51,077 bases of DNA, taken from positions 1 to 51,077 of the forward strand of contig CALHTF010000103.1 in NCBI GenBank assembly GCA_938038815.1, in the 5' to 3' direction. Positions 8,828 to 16,755 of the stretch are shown piece after piece; position 1 is the first letter of the stretch, and each line of letters starts with the position of its first letter. The translations under genes and the position numbers were made by a program. The notes beneath the pieces were generated by a model. It was given only the letters and a program-made list of their open reading frames with translations. It ran no database searches and was not told where the DNA came from. The stretch is from an uncultured Acidimicrobiales bacterium. Lineage in GTDB: Bacteria; Actinomycetota; Acidimicrobiia; Acidimicrobiales; SHLQ01.

Positions 8828-9940
8828 ATGTCTCGCCCCGCCCGCCAGTACGATCTCGACCTTTTCCGCTTCCTCGCCGCGGTCGCCGTCGTGCTGTATC
8901 ACTTCACGTTCCGAGGATTTGCGGGCGACGACGAATTGATGGTCACCACCTTCGAAACCACTGGTTTGGTGACCCGCTACGGCTACCTCGGCGTCAACTT
9001 CTTCTTCATGATCAGCGGTTATGTGATCTTGATGAGCGCGAAGGGTCGGTCGCTTCGCGAGTTTGCGATTTCTCGAGTCGCTCGCCTCTACCCAGCATTC
9101 TGGGCGGCGCTCCTGATGACCACTGCGGTACAGGTTTTGTGGGGTGGCTCGAAGTTTGCGGTGGGTACCCGGCAGTTCTTCACCAACCTGACGATGGCCC
9201 CCAACGTGTTCGGCGACACCGAAATCGACTCGGCCTACTGGTCGCTGCTCGTGGAGTTGAAGTTCTACGCCATCATCGGCGTGCTGATCATCGCGGGGCT
9301 GATGACCACGGTGAAACGAATCGAAGTCGTGCTCGCTGGCTGGACCGCCGCCATGGTGGCGGTGGGCATCTTCAACCCTGGTGGCCGCCTCGTCGACTTT
9401 GCCCTGTTTCCCCGGTATGCCTCGTACTTCATCGCCGGCGCGCTGTTCTATCTGGTGAAGACCCACGGCCTGTCGGTCGCGAGAGTAGGTCTGCTCGCCA
9501 TCAACTTTGTGTTGTCGGTGCGATGGTCGCGGATCGAAGCCCGACGGTTGGGCGATATTTTCTCGGTCGAGTACGACATGGTCGTCACCGTCGGCCTCGT
9601 CACGTTGTTCTTCGCGTTGTTCGGTTTGGTCGCCCTCAACCTCACCGGCAAGCTCCAGCGCCCCGAGTTCCTCAGCCTCGGCGCCCTCACCTATGCGCTG
9701 TATCTCGTGCACCAACACATCGGGTACATCATGCTCAACCGGCTCGACGGTGTTGTGCCCCGCTGGGTTGCGCTGACGGGGGTACTCGTCGCCATGGTCG
9801 CCCTGGCCAAGTTCGTGTCGGCCGTCATCGAAATCCCGGCCGGACGAGTGCTGCGCACATGGCTCACCGCCCGACTAGTGCCCCAACCAGCGCCGGTTGT
9901 TCCGATCGCTTCGGCGAACGCGCTCGACGAGGCCGCCTAA
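8828..9940 (+). CDS. Acyltransferase family 3 membrane protein
   Basis: A 370-residue polytopic membrane protein starting RQYDLDLFRFLAAVAVVLYH, the hallmark of acyltransferase-3 proteins (YeiL/OafA group), in which the RDxxR-like start and the His near residue 27 line the active site. About ten hydrophobic segments follow, including VNFFFMISGYVILMSAKGRS (the FFxxSGY family motif) and DSAYWSLLVELKFY. Such enzymes O-acylate surface sugars or exported metabolites. The GTG at 8825 lies directly before the ATG at 8828; ATG is preferred. The 3' end overlaps the convergent small gene by 4 bp. Confidence 0.85.
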   Translation: MSRPARQYDLDLFRFLAAVAVVLYHFTFRGFAGDDELMVTTFETTGLVTRYGYLGVNFFFMISGYVILMSAKGRSLREFAISRVARLYPAFWAALLMTTAVQVLWGGSKFAVGTRQFFTNLTMAPNVFGDTEIDSAYWSLLVELKFYAIIGVLIIAGLMTTVKRIEVVLAGWTAAMVAVGIFNPGGRLVDFALFPRYASYFIAGALFYLVKTHGLSVARVGLLAINFVLSVRWSRIEARRLGDIFSVEYDMVVTVGLVTLFFALFGLVALNLTGKLQRPEFLSLGALTYALYLVHQHIGYIMLNRLDGVVPRWVALTGVLVAMVALAKFVSAVIEIPAGRVLRTWLTARLVPQPAPVVPIASANALDEAA

Positions 9941-10131
9941 GACTTCGGCGGCGACCCTTTACGGAATCGGCGAAGAAGCAAGGCCAAAACACCAACACCG
10001 CCGACGAGCACGGCCAAGACTGGTGAGTCGAACGCCGAGCTTGCGTCGAGCAGTCCATCGCCCACGGTGTAGGAGTCGTCCTTCTTCTTGTCGTTCTCGT
10101 TGTTCTTGGTGTCTTCAGGGGGAGTTGTCAC
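9937..10131 (-). CDS. Small single-pass membrane protein, 64 residues
   Basis: From GTG 10131 this reads 64 residues: a highly charged N-terminal half (PPEDTKNNENDKKKDDS), a middle segment ending SSAFDSPV, then a hydrophobic helix (LAVLVGGVGVLALLL) followed by RRFRKG and a short tail. The acidic/polar head, membrane span and basic stop-transfer order is that of a real small membrane protein, not random antisense. It is tail-to-tail with the acyltransferase and divergent from ychF. Function unknown. An ATG at 10197 is possible but would add an Arg-rich stretch that overlaps the ychF promoter. Confidence 0.5.
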   Translation of the reverse strand: MTTPPEDTKNNENDKKKDDSYTVGDGLLDASSAFDSPVLAVLVGGVGVLALLLRRFRKGSPPKS

Positions 10132-10197
10132 AAGCCTGAGAGTACCGCGCCTCCAGCGCGTGTTGTCCCCAGGTGCTGGGCGGTCGGCTGGGGCCAC

Positions 10198-10203
10198 TAA
10201 CCT
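10198..10203 (+). promoter_or_regulatory. Putative -10 box (TAACCT) for ychF
   Basis: TAACCT is followed by 9 nt and ATG 10213. The spacing is slightly longer than at other candidate leaderless sites here. No clear ribosome site is present. Confidence 0.35.
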
Positions 10204-10212
10204 TGGGCGGCT

Positions 10213-11286
10213 ATGGAACGATTCGGGTTCGTCGGCCTCCCCAATGCCGGTAAGTCATCGCTGTACAACGCACTCACCGGCGGGAGCGCCCTGGCTGCTC
10301 CTTACGCTTTCGCGACCACCGACCCGAACGTTGGCGTCGCCAAAGTGTTCGACGACCGGCTCGACAAGCTGGCCGCCATGTCGGAGTCGAAGAAGGCCAT
10401 CCCGGCCAGCGTGCAGTTCAACGACATCGGTGGCTTGGTCGAAGGCGCCCACTCGGGTGAAGGCTTGGGCAATATGTTCCTCGCCGGAATCCGCGAGGTC
10501 GACGCGATCGTGTTTGTGCTGCGGGCCTTCCTCGACGACGACGTCCCCGGGCCGACCGACCCGCTCGATCACCTTCGGATCCTAGAGATTGAGCTGAGCC
10601 TTGCCGACCTCGACTCGGTTGAGAAACAACTCGACCGCAAGACCCGCCAGGCCAAGGGCGACAAGTCGCTGCTCGAAGACGTCAAGCTGCTCGAGCTGGC
10701 CAAGGCGTCGCTCGACGAAGGCACGCCGCTCTACCGCAGCGACATCAAGCCCGAAGATCGCGAAGCACTCAAGCCGTTCTTTCTGCTCACCAACAAGCCG
10801 GTGCTGGCCATCGTGAACATCGACGAAGACCAGCTCGACCAGGTCGACGACATCGTCGCCCCCGTTGCTGCCGAGCTCGACATCGCTGACGTCTTCGGCG
10901 CCTGTATCCAGCTCGAAGCTGAGGCGGCCCAGCTACCGGCCGACGAGCGCAAAGAGATGCTCGAAGGCTTGGGTCTCGGCGAAGGCGCCTTGCCTCGTTT
11001 CGTGTCGGCGGCGTATCACGTGCTCGGTTTGCGGACGTATTTCACCACCGGCGAACAAGAGTCGCGGGCCTGGACCTTCCGGGCTGGCTCGTTGGCTCCC
11101 CAAGCGGCCGGCGTGATCCACACCGACTTCGAGCGGGGTTTCATCCGGGCCGAAACCATCCAGTGGGACGAGCTGCTCGAACTGGGCTCGTGGGCGGCCG
11201 CCCGCGACGTCGGCAAGATCCGCAGCGAAGGCAAGGACTACGAAGTGCTCGACGGCGACGTCATGGACTTCCGGTTCAACGTGTAG
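10213..11286 (+). CDS. ychF: Ribosome-associated GTPase/ATPase YchF (Obg family)
   Basis: A full-length 357-residue YchF/OLA1 protein. The G1 loop is GLPNAGKSS (8-16), and the Obg-like effector region FNDIGGLVEGAHSGEGLGNM carries G3. The remainder has the coiled-coil insertion (SLADLDSVEKQLDRK) and the TGS domain at the C-terminus (YFTTGEQESRAWTF, then AAGVIHTDFERGFIRAET). YchF binds the ribosome, prefers ATP in most bacteria and is linked to translation and oxidative-stress control. It heads a likely run with the DUF192 gene (6 nt downstream) and rsmI. Confidence 0.95.
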   Translation: MERFGFVGLPNAGKSSLYNALTGGSALAAPYAFATTDPNVGVAKVFDDRLDKLAAMSESKKAIPASVQFNDIGGLVEGAHSGEGLGNMFLAGIREVDAIVFVLRAFLDDDVPGPTDPLDHLRILEIELSLADLDSVEKQLDRKTRQAKGDKSLLEDVKLLELAKASLDEGTPLYRSDIKPEDREALKPFFLLTNKPVLAIVNIDEDQLDQVDDIVAPVAAELDIADVFGACIQLEAEAAQLPADERKEMLEGLGLGEGALPRFVSAAYHVLGLRTYFTTGEQESRAWTFRAGSLAPQAAGVIHTDFERGFIRAETIQWDELLELGSWAAARDVGKIRSEGKDYEVLDGDVMDFRFNV

Positions 11287-11292
11287 GTCGCC

Positions 11293-11646
11293 ATGACCCG
11301 GCTGCTTTGTAACGACGAGGTAGTAGCCGAACTCGAGATCGCCGACCGTGCTCGAACCCGAGCGGTTGGGCTGTTGGGTCGACGGTCGATCGATGGTGCG
11401 CTGCTCATCACCCAGACATCGTCGGTGCACACGATCGGTATGCGGTTTGCGATCGACGTGGCGTTCGTCGACGCCGGGTACCGAGTCGTAAAAGTGCAAA
11501 CCTTGCGGCCAAACCGCATGACCCGCTTCGTGCCCGGCGCGACGCACGTTGTCGAGTCGGCGGCCGGAGCCATGGCCGGTTGGGGTGTGGACGTTGGCTC
11601 GGTGCTTCGACCGTCGACTTGTCGGGCTGAAAGCTCGCGGCGATGA
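11293..11646 (+). CDS. DUF192 family protein
   Basis: A 117-residue protein with the DUF192 core: a first strand with ELEIADRARTRAVGLLGRRS, then HTIGMRFAIDVAFVDAGYRV, where family members conserve the M-x-F-x-I-D-x-x-F pattern, and the final GATHVVESAAG. No signal peptide is visible, unlike many secreted DUF192 proteins. The biochemical role of the family is not established. The start lies 6 nt after ychF and the stop overlaps the rsmI start by 4 bp, so it is probably cotranscribed and translationally coupled. Confidence 0.8.
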   Translation: MTRLLCNDEVVAELEIADRARTRAVGLLGRRSIDGALLITQTSSVHTIGMRFAIDVAFVDAGYRVVKVQTLRPNRMTRFVPGATHVVESAAGAMAGWGVDVGSVLRPSTCRAESSRR

Positions 11647-12476
11647 CCGGCCGACTCGTGCTGGTTGGCACCCCCATCGGCAATCTGGGCGACCTCACCC
11701 CTCGAGCGATCGAGACCCTGGCCAACGCCAGCCTGATCGCGTGCGAAGACACCCGTCGCACTGGCCGACTCTTACAGCTTGCCGGTATCGACAAACGACC
11801 TTTGTTGACCGTCAACGAACACACCGAGTTCGACGCGATCGAACGAGTGCTGGGCGAAGTCGCCAGCGGCTCGACCGTTGCGTTGGTAAGCGACGCCGGG
11901 ATGCCCGGGGTCTCGGATCCGGGCGAACGCTTGGTGGCCGCCGCGGCCGAGCAAGGGTTGGTGGTCGAGGTCGTGCCGGGACCGTCGGCGGTGCTCGCTG
12001 GTCTGGTGCTCAGCGGTCTGCCCGCCCAACGATTTTGTTTCGAGGGCTTCTTGCCCCGCAAGGGGGCCGAACGCGGCCAGCGTATTGCGGCGTTGGTCGA
12101 CGAACCCCGAACCACCGTGCTGTTCGAGGCGCCGCACCGGGTCGAACGTACCCTGGCCGACCTAGCCGAAGCCTGTGGTGGTCAACGCCGAGTGGCGATC
12201 GCCCGCGAACTCACCAAGATGCACGAACAGGTGTGGCGCGGCCCACTGGCCGACGCGGTCGACTGGGTGGCCGATCACACCATGGGGGAGTTTGTGCTCA
12301 TCGTCGAAGGTGCCGAACCAGCTGATGAGGCAACCGACCAGGAGTTGACCGATGCGCTCGGCGAGCAGCTCGACGCCGGAGCGACGGGTCGAGATGCGGT
12401 CGACGCGGTGAGTCAGTTCTTCGGGGTAAATCGCAACCGGGTGTACGAGCTCATGTTGGCTCGACGCGAGGCGTAA
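11643..12476 (+). CDS. rsmI: 16S rRNA (cytidine-1402-2'-O)-methyltransferase
   Basis: A 277-residue RsmI: N-terminal LVLVGTPIGNLGDLTPRAIE, then IACEDTRRTGRLL, VSDAGMPGVSDPGERLV, VEVVPGPSAVLAGLVLSGLP, FEGFLPRKG, and ELTKMHEQVWRG. These are the standard tetrapyrrole-methylase-fold motifs in RsmI order. It uses SAM to methylate the ribose of C1402 in the ribosomal P site. The ATG overlaps the upstream DUF192 stop by 4 bp (ATGA). The C-terminal tail (QELTDALGEQLDAGATGRDA) forms the helical extension that contacts rRNA in relatives. Confidence 0.95.
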   Translation: MTGRLVLVGTPIGNLGDLTPRAIETLANASLIACEDTRRTGRLLQLAGIDKRPLLTVNEHTEFDAIERVLGEVASGSTVALVSDAGMPGVSDPGERLVAAAAEQGLVVEVVPGPSAVLAGLVLSGLPAQRFCFEGFLPRKGAERGQRIAALVDEPRTTVLFEAPHRVERTLADLAEACGGQRRVAIARELTKMHEQVWRGPLADAVDWVADHTMGEFVLIVEGAEPADEATDQELTDALGEQLDAGATGRDAVDAVSQFFGVNRNRVYELMLARREA

Positions 12477-12484
12477 GCCCCGCG

Positions 12485-12673
12485 TTATCCGATGCCCGAC
12501 TGGATCTCTTCGTAGGGCTCTTGCACGTTGGTTCCGACCAACGCAACGGCGCCGATACACACGATGGCGATCAGGGCAATCAGCAGGGCGTATTCAACCA
12601 ACGATGCACCACGGTCGGTTTTGGTGTGGGCCAGCAGGTAGGCCGAGACATAGGTAGCGGTGGTCTGAAACAT
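12485..12673 (-). CDS. Flp-type IVb pilin
   Basis: A 62-residue prepilin. After a leader ending in KTDRG comes ASLVEYALLIALIAIVCIG. The G-A-S-L-V-E-Y pattern, with Glu at position +5 after the cleaved Gly, matches the Flp/Tad pilin cleavage site, and the hydrophobic helix would pack the pilus core. On the minus strand CAGGAG precedes the ATG by 11 nt, giving a reasonable ribosome site. The mature pilin would be about 40 residues. No tad assembly or prepilin peptidase gene is in the window, so it is an orphan whose machinery must lie elsewhere. Confidence 0.85.
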   Translation of the reverse strand: MFQTTATYVSAYLLAHTKTDRGASLVEYALLIALIAIVCIGAVALVGTNVQEPYEEIQSGIG

Positions 12674-12903
12674 CGTGTGATTCGCTCCTGGATATACGAA
12701 ATGCTTACCTTTGTTGTTTCGGTCGGCCGGCCATTTTTCCCAAGTATTTCCAGGCGAAATGGGACGCAAATGGTTCAAACGAACTAGCGGTTAGGCGCCA
12801 ATACAGTGTTCGCGTCACCGGTATTGGTGTGTGGTGGGTAACCGCGACTGGGCCGAGCTGGTGTGCGCATACTGGAAGGCCCGAGGGTGTCACACCCCAT
12901 CTC

Positions 12904-12909
12904 TAGGGT
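12904..12909 (+). promoter_or_regulatory. Putative leaderless -10 box (TAGGGT) for rmuC
   Basis: TAGGGT is followed by TACTTCC (7 nt) and ATG 12917. The position favours this ATG over the upstream in-frame ATG at 12863, which would precede the box. Confidence 0.5.
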
Positions 12910-12916
12910 TACTTCC

Positions 12917-14269
12917 ATGCTTGCTTTCGCCATCATCGTTCTCGCCGCCCTTGTCATCCTTGCTGGATTGTTGTGGTTCGCCGACCGCGCTCGTCGCCAG
13001 GCGGCCGCCGATCGCGACCAAGCAATCGCCGCCGCGGTCGAAGCAGCGGTCGGGCAGGTTTCGGCCACCAACGACGCGCAGGTTGCCTTCACCGTCGAGC
13101 GGGTGGTTTCGGCCGCGGGTGACACCTTGGCCACTCATCTGGCCGGCGGTCAGCGCGAACTCGAGCTACGTACCCAGTCATTCGATGCCCAGGTGTCGGG
13201 GGTTGTTGAATCGCTCGAGAAGAAGCTCGGGACGGTAAACGAGATCGTTCACGAACAAGTGGTAGGGGTACAGAACACCGTCGGCGAGAGTGTGAGCGGC
13301 ATGTCGAAGGTCATGACCCAACAACAGCGCTCGTTGCAGACCGAGATGATCGAGCTCCGCAAGCTCGTCGCCACGCTGCAAACCGAACGAGCCGAACAAC
13401 ACGGCTTGTTGGTCGAACGGCTCGAATCCACCGCGCGCGAGCAACACAAGCTCGCCGAAACCACCGGTCAGCTTCGTCACGCCTTGGCGAGCCCGAAGGC
13501 CCGCGGCCAGTGGGGCGAACGGATGGCCGACGATGTGCTGCGCACCGCAGGGTTTGTCGAAGGCATCAACTACCTCAAAGAACAAACCCTTCCGGGCGGC
13601 ACGACTCCCGACTTCACCTTCTTGTTGCCCCAAGATCAATTGCTGCACATGGACGTGAAGTTCCCGGTCGACAACTACCTGCGCTTCCTCGAAGCCGAGT
13701 CCGATTTCGACCGCGAGCAGGCATCGAAGAAGTTCCTCAAAGACGTTCGCAACCGGATCAACGAACTCGTTTCTCGCGGCTACGTCGACAGCGACACCAC
13801 GGTGGGTTATCTGTTGTTGTTCATCCCGAACGAGAGCGTGTACGGATTTATCCACGAACACGACGGCGAGATTCTCGACTACGCCTTGGCCCAGCAAGTT
13901 GTGCTCTGTTCGCCCACCTCGCTGTTCGCCACCCTTGGGGTGGTACGCCAGGCCATCGACAGCTTCAAGGTGGCCCAGACCTCGGGCGAGATCCTTCGGC
14001 TCCTCGGATCCTTCGGCGACGAATGGTCCAAGTTTGGCGATGCCATCGCCAAGGTCGACAAGAACCTCACCACCCTCAACAACTCCTTTGGTGAGTTGTC
14101 GGGCCCTCGTCGTCGCCAATTGCAGAAGCAACTCGACAAGATCGACGAGGTTCGCCACGGTGAAGGCCACAACGTGTTGGCCGAACCGGTGGTCTCGCCG
14201 GTGCTTCGCGACGTGAGCCAGGACCTCACCCTCGACCTCAGCAGCGACGTAAGCGCCGAAGCCAGCTAA
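12917..14269 (+). CDS. rmuC: DNA recombination protein RmuC
   Basis: A 450-residue RmuC: an N-terminal membrane helix (MLAFAIIVLAALVILAGLLW), a long coiled coil (about 40-190, rich in QVS/LE heptads), then the nuclease-like core: GQWGERMADDVLRTAGFVEG, DFTFLLPQDQLLHMDVKFPV with the Asp/Lys positions of a PD-(D/E)xK-like site, YLLLFIPNESVYGFI, and LCSPTSLFATLGVVRQAID. The family limits genome inversions and is thought to be a membrane-tethered nuclease. A strong leaderless -10 box supports ATG 12917. It is divergent from the Flp pilin gene. Confidence 0.92.
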   Translation: MLAFAIIVLAALVILAGLLWFADRARRQAAADRDQAIAAAVEAAVGQVSATNDAQVAFTVERVVSAAGDTLATHLAGGQRELELRTQSFDAQVSGVVESLEKKLGTVNEIVHEQVVGVQNTVGESVSGMSKVMTQQQRSLQTEMIELRKLVATLQTERAEQHGLLVERLESTAREQHKLAETTGQLRHALASPKARGQWGERMADDVLRTAGFVEGINYLKEQTLPGGTTPDFTFLLPQDQLLHMDVKFPVDNYLRFLEAESDFDREQASKKFLKDVRNRINELVSRGYVDSDTTVGYLLLFIPNESVYGFIHEHDGEILDYALAQQVVLCSPTSLFATLGVVRQAIDSFKVAQTSGEILRLLGSFGDEWSKFGDAIAKVDKNLTTLNNSFGELSGPRRRQLQKQLDKIDEVRHGEGHNVLAEPVVSPVLRDVSQDLTLDLSSDVSAEAS

Positions 14270-14298
14270 TTGCGTACGAGGCTTCCCGTATTGGCCGG

Positions 14299-14304
14299 TA
14301 GCCT
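14299..14304 (+). promoter_or_regulatory. Putative leaderless -10 box (TAGCCT) for metG
   Basis: TAGCCT, then CTACGG (6 nt), then GTG 14311. There is no ribosome site between, so the box suggests the transcript starts at the GTG. Confidence 0.5.
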
Positions 14305-14310
14305 CTACGG

Positions 14311-15822
14311 GTGGCCAAGTTCTACGCAACAACCCCGATCTACTACGTCAACGATGTTCCCCACGTGGGGCACGCCTACGCGACGATTACCACCGATGCG
14401 GTGTCGCGCTGGCACCGACTCCTCGGCGACGACGTGCACTTCCTTACCGGCACCGACGAGCATGGTCTCAAGATTCAGCGGGCGGCCGAAGAGGCGGGTA
14501 TCGAACCAATCGAGCACGCCACCAAGACCAGCGCCCGGTTTCAACAAACCTGGGAATTGCTCAATATCTCGAACGATGACTTCATCCGTACCACCGAGGA
14601 TCGGCATCGCCAGGCCGTGCAGAAGCTGCTGCAAAAGGCGTACGACAACGGCTACATCTACGAGGCGACGTTCGAAGGCCCGTACTGCGTGCCCTGTGAG
14701 GCCTATTACACCGACGACGACTTGGTCGAGGGCAACTGCCCCATCCACAAACGCCCCGTCGAGCACATGGTCGAAGACAACTACTTCTTCAAGTTGTCGG
14801 CCTTTGAAGACCAACTCACCGAGTGGCTAGAGGGCGACGACCCGAGCATTTCGCCCACCGGTTACCGCAACGAGGCACTCGGCATCGTCAAGGGCGGGCT
14901 CCGAGATCTCTCGATTACCCGCACCTCGATCGACTGGGGTGTGCCAGTGCCGTGGGACACCGACCATGTCTTTTACGTCTGGTACGACGCGCTGATCAAC
15001 TACGCGACCGCCATCGGGTACCACGACGACCCCGACCGGTTCGACGAGTGGTGGCCGGCCACCCATCACTTCTTGGGTAAAGACATCTTGCGATTCCACG
15101 GCGTGTATTGGCCGGCCATGTTGCTGGCCGCCGGCATCACTCAGCTTCCCCAACTTCACGTCTCGGGCTTCTTGCTCGTGGGCGGGGAGAAGATGTCCAA
15201 GACCGGCCTGAACAAGATCGAGCCGTCGGAGCTTGTCGAGGACTTTGGGGTTGAAGGATTCCGGTACGCGATGCTCCGCAACCACTCCTTTGGACCCGAT
15301 AGCGACTTCAGCTACGAAGGCATCGTCGAGCGCTACAACACCGACCTGGCGAACAACTTCGGCAACCTGGTGTCGAGGGTGGCCACAGTCGTGTCGAAGA
15401 AGTGCGACGGTATCGGGCCGGCCCCAACCCCCGATGCGACGCTCGCCAGTCAGGCCGAGGTTGCCTACCGAGAAGCGTCGAAGGCATGGGATGGCGTGCA
15501 GCCGTCGGTTGCCCTCGAGGCGACGTGGCGCTTGATTCGCGAAACCAACGAGTACCTCCAAGAAACCGAACCGTGGAAGATGGACCCAGGCCCGGAGGTT
15601 GATGCGGTCTTGGGTAACGCACTCGAGGTGTTGCGGATCGTGTCGATCCTGGCGACCCCGGCCATCCCCACCGCGGCGGCCGAGGCCTGGCGGCGAATTG
15701 GTTTGTCGGGCACCCCGGCCGATCAACGGTTGCCCGAGGCTGCGGCTTGGGGCGGTTACCCGGGTGGGTTGGCCGTCGAGACCGGCGACCCCTTGTTTCC
15801 TCGGTTCAAGCCCAGCGCATGA
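14311..15822 (+). CDS. metG: Methionyl-tRNA synthetase
   Basis: A 503-residue class I synthetase charging tRNA-Met. The HIGH element is H18-V-G-H21; the KMSKS element is K294-M-S-K-T298, with Thr replacing the last Ser. A knuckle-like insertion (PYCVPCEAYYTDDDLVEGNC) shows three Cys residues, so zinc binding is uncertain. The C-terminal half is the anticodon-binding helical domain (YNTDLANNFGNLVSRV, then LQETEPWKMDP). No appended C-terminal dimerisation domain is present. The GTG start follows a TAGCCT box by 6 nt. The stop overlaps tatD by 4 bp. Confidence 0.97.
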   Translation: MAKFYATTPIYYVNDVPHVGHAYATITTDAVSRWHRLLGDDVHFLTGTDEHGLKIQRAAEEAGIEPIEHATKTSARFQQTWELLNISNDDFIRTTEDRHRQAVQKLLQKAYDNGYIYEATFEGPYCVPCEAYYTDDDLVEGNCPIHKRPVEHMVEDNYFFKLSAFEDQLTEWLEGDDPSISPTGYRNEALGIVKGGLRDLSITRTSIDWGVPVPWDTDHVFYVWYDALINYATAIGYHDDPDRFDEWWPATHHFLGKDILRFHGVYWPAMLLAAGITQLPQLHVSGFLLVGGEKMSKTGLNKIEPSELVEDFGVEGFRYAMLRNHSFGPDSDFSYEGIVERYNTDLANNFGNLVSRVATVVSKKCDGIGPAPTPDATLASQAEVAYREASKAWDGVQPSVALEATWRLIRETNEYLQETEPWKMDPGPEVDAVLGNALEVLRIVSILATPAIPTAAAEAWRRIGLSGTPADQRLPEAAAWGGYPGGLAVETGDPLFPRFKPSA

Positions 15823-16589
15823 GTGCCGGCCAGCCCACGTGGGTCGATAGCCATTGCCACATCGACTTGGCGACGGCGGCCGAAACGGTGGCGGCTGGTC
15901 ACGCCGAGCGAGTGTCGCACTTTGTAACCGTTGGTTGCGACCACGCGTCGTCTGCTGAAGCGATCGCAATCGCTGAACAGTTCGACTCGGTGTGGGCGAC
16001 CGCGGGTGTGCATCCCCATGAGGCCAAGGACGGAACCGACGGGCTCGGACAACTGCTAGCTCACGACCGGGTAGTGGCGGTTGGCGAAGCCGGGTTCGAC
16101 TTTTACTACGACCATTCGCCGCGCGACGCGCAACGCCGGGCCTTTGCTACCCAAGTCGGACTTGCCAACCAGCACGATCTGCCCTTGGTGATCCACACCC
16201 GGGAGGCCTGGCAAGAGACCTTCGACCTGCTCGACGCCGAGGGGATTCCCAAGCGCACGGTGTTCCATTGCTTTACCGGCGGCGCTGACGAGGCCCGCGA
16301 GTGCGTGAGCCGGGGAGCGCTGCTCTCGATCAGCGGGATTGTGACCTTCAAGTCGGCGGCCGACGTACGTGAAGCGGTTGCCGAGACCCCCCTCGATCAT
16401 CTGTTGGTCGAGACCGATTCTCCCTACCTTGCGCCGACCCCGCACCGGGGTAAACCAAACCAGCCGGCGTTTGTTGGTTTGGTAGGCGCCAAGGTCGCCG
16501 AAGTGAAAGGGTGCCCGGAAGCTGAAATTGCTCGGGCAACGTCGACGAACGCCATAAAGTTTTTCGACCTTCCAGCGAACGCGACCTAG
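15819..16589 (+). CDS. tatD: TatD-family metal-dependent hydrolase (DNase)
   Basis: A 256-residue TIM-barrel hydrolase. Metal ligands appear in VDSHCHIDLA (His-x-His), GEAGFDFYY (Glu), PLVIHTREA (His), FHCFTGG (His) and VETDSPYLAPTPHRGKPN (Asp and product loop). The family has 3'-5' exonuclease activity and acts in DNA repair or turnover; some members have been proposed to deacylate D-aminoacyl-tRNA. ATG 15819 overlaps the metG stop (ATGA), the usual coupled arrangement metG-tatD. An upstream in-frame start at 15747 would overlap metG by about 75 nt and is less likely. Confidence 0.92.
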   Translation: MSAGQPTWVDSHCHIDLATAAETVAAGHAERVSHFVTVGCDHASSAEAIAIAEQFDSVWATAGVHPHEAKDGTDGLGQLLAHDRVVAVGEAGFDFYYDHSPRDAQRRAFATQVGLANQHDLPLVIHTREAWQETFDLLDAEGIPKRTVFHCFTGGADEARECVSRGALLSISGIVTFKSAADVREAVAETPLDHLLVETDSPYLAPTPHRGKPNQPAFVGLVGAKVAEVKGCPEAEIARATSTNAIKFFDLPANAT

Positions 16590-16597
16590 GCAATCAC

Positions 16598-16657
16598 GCA
16601 CTTTCTGAAGTGCCAAGTGGTTGTACGGCCACAGAGAGTGAACAACGTGTTGCTCTC
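16598..16657 (+). other. Three adjacent hairpins after tatD
   Basis: GCACTT-TCTG-AAGTGC (16598-16613) is a perfect 6-bp stem. GTGG/CCAC (16617-16632) and a two-part stem GAGAG...AACA-ACG-TGTT...CTCTC (16634-16657) follow directly. No long T tract is present. They could end tatD transcription or form a structured leader for the rpf-like gene. Confidence 0.45.
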
Positions 16658-16679
16658 GAATTGAAAACGGTCCTAAGTT
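16650..16679 (+). promoter_or_regulatory. Putative promoter of the rpf-like gene
   Basis: TTGCTC (16650-16655), an 18-nt spacer and TAAGTT (16674-16679) fit a housekeeping sigma promoter. It would give a leader of about 70 nt before the TTG at 16756. Confidence 0.35.
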
Positions 16680-16755
16680 CTGTCCGGTCGTCACCGATTC
16701 GCAACATTGGCCTTACCCCAAGAGGCACGCGAGTTGGCCCGCCCTGACGGAAAGG

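Noticed and set aside
8759..9718. A 320-codon upstream extension of the PHP frame on the minus strand
   Set aside because: It runs antisense through the acyltransferase, has low-quality charged composition (His/Gln/Asp-rich), and a leaderless -10 box marks the true start at 8758.
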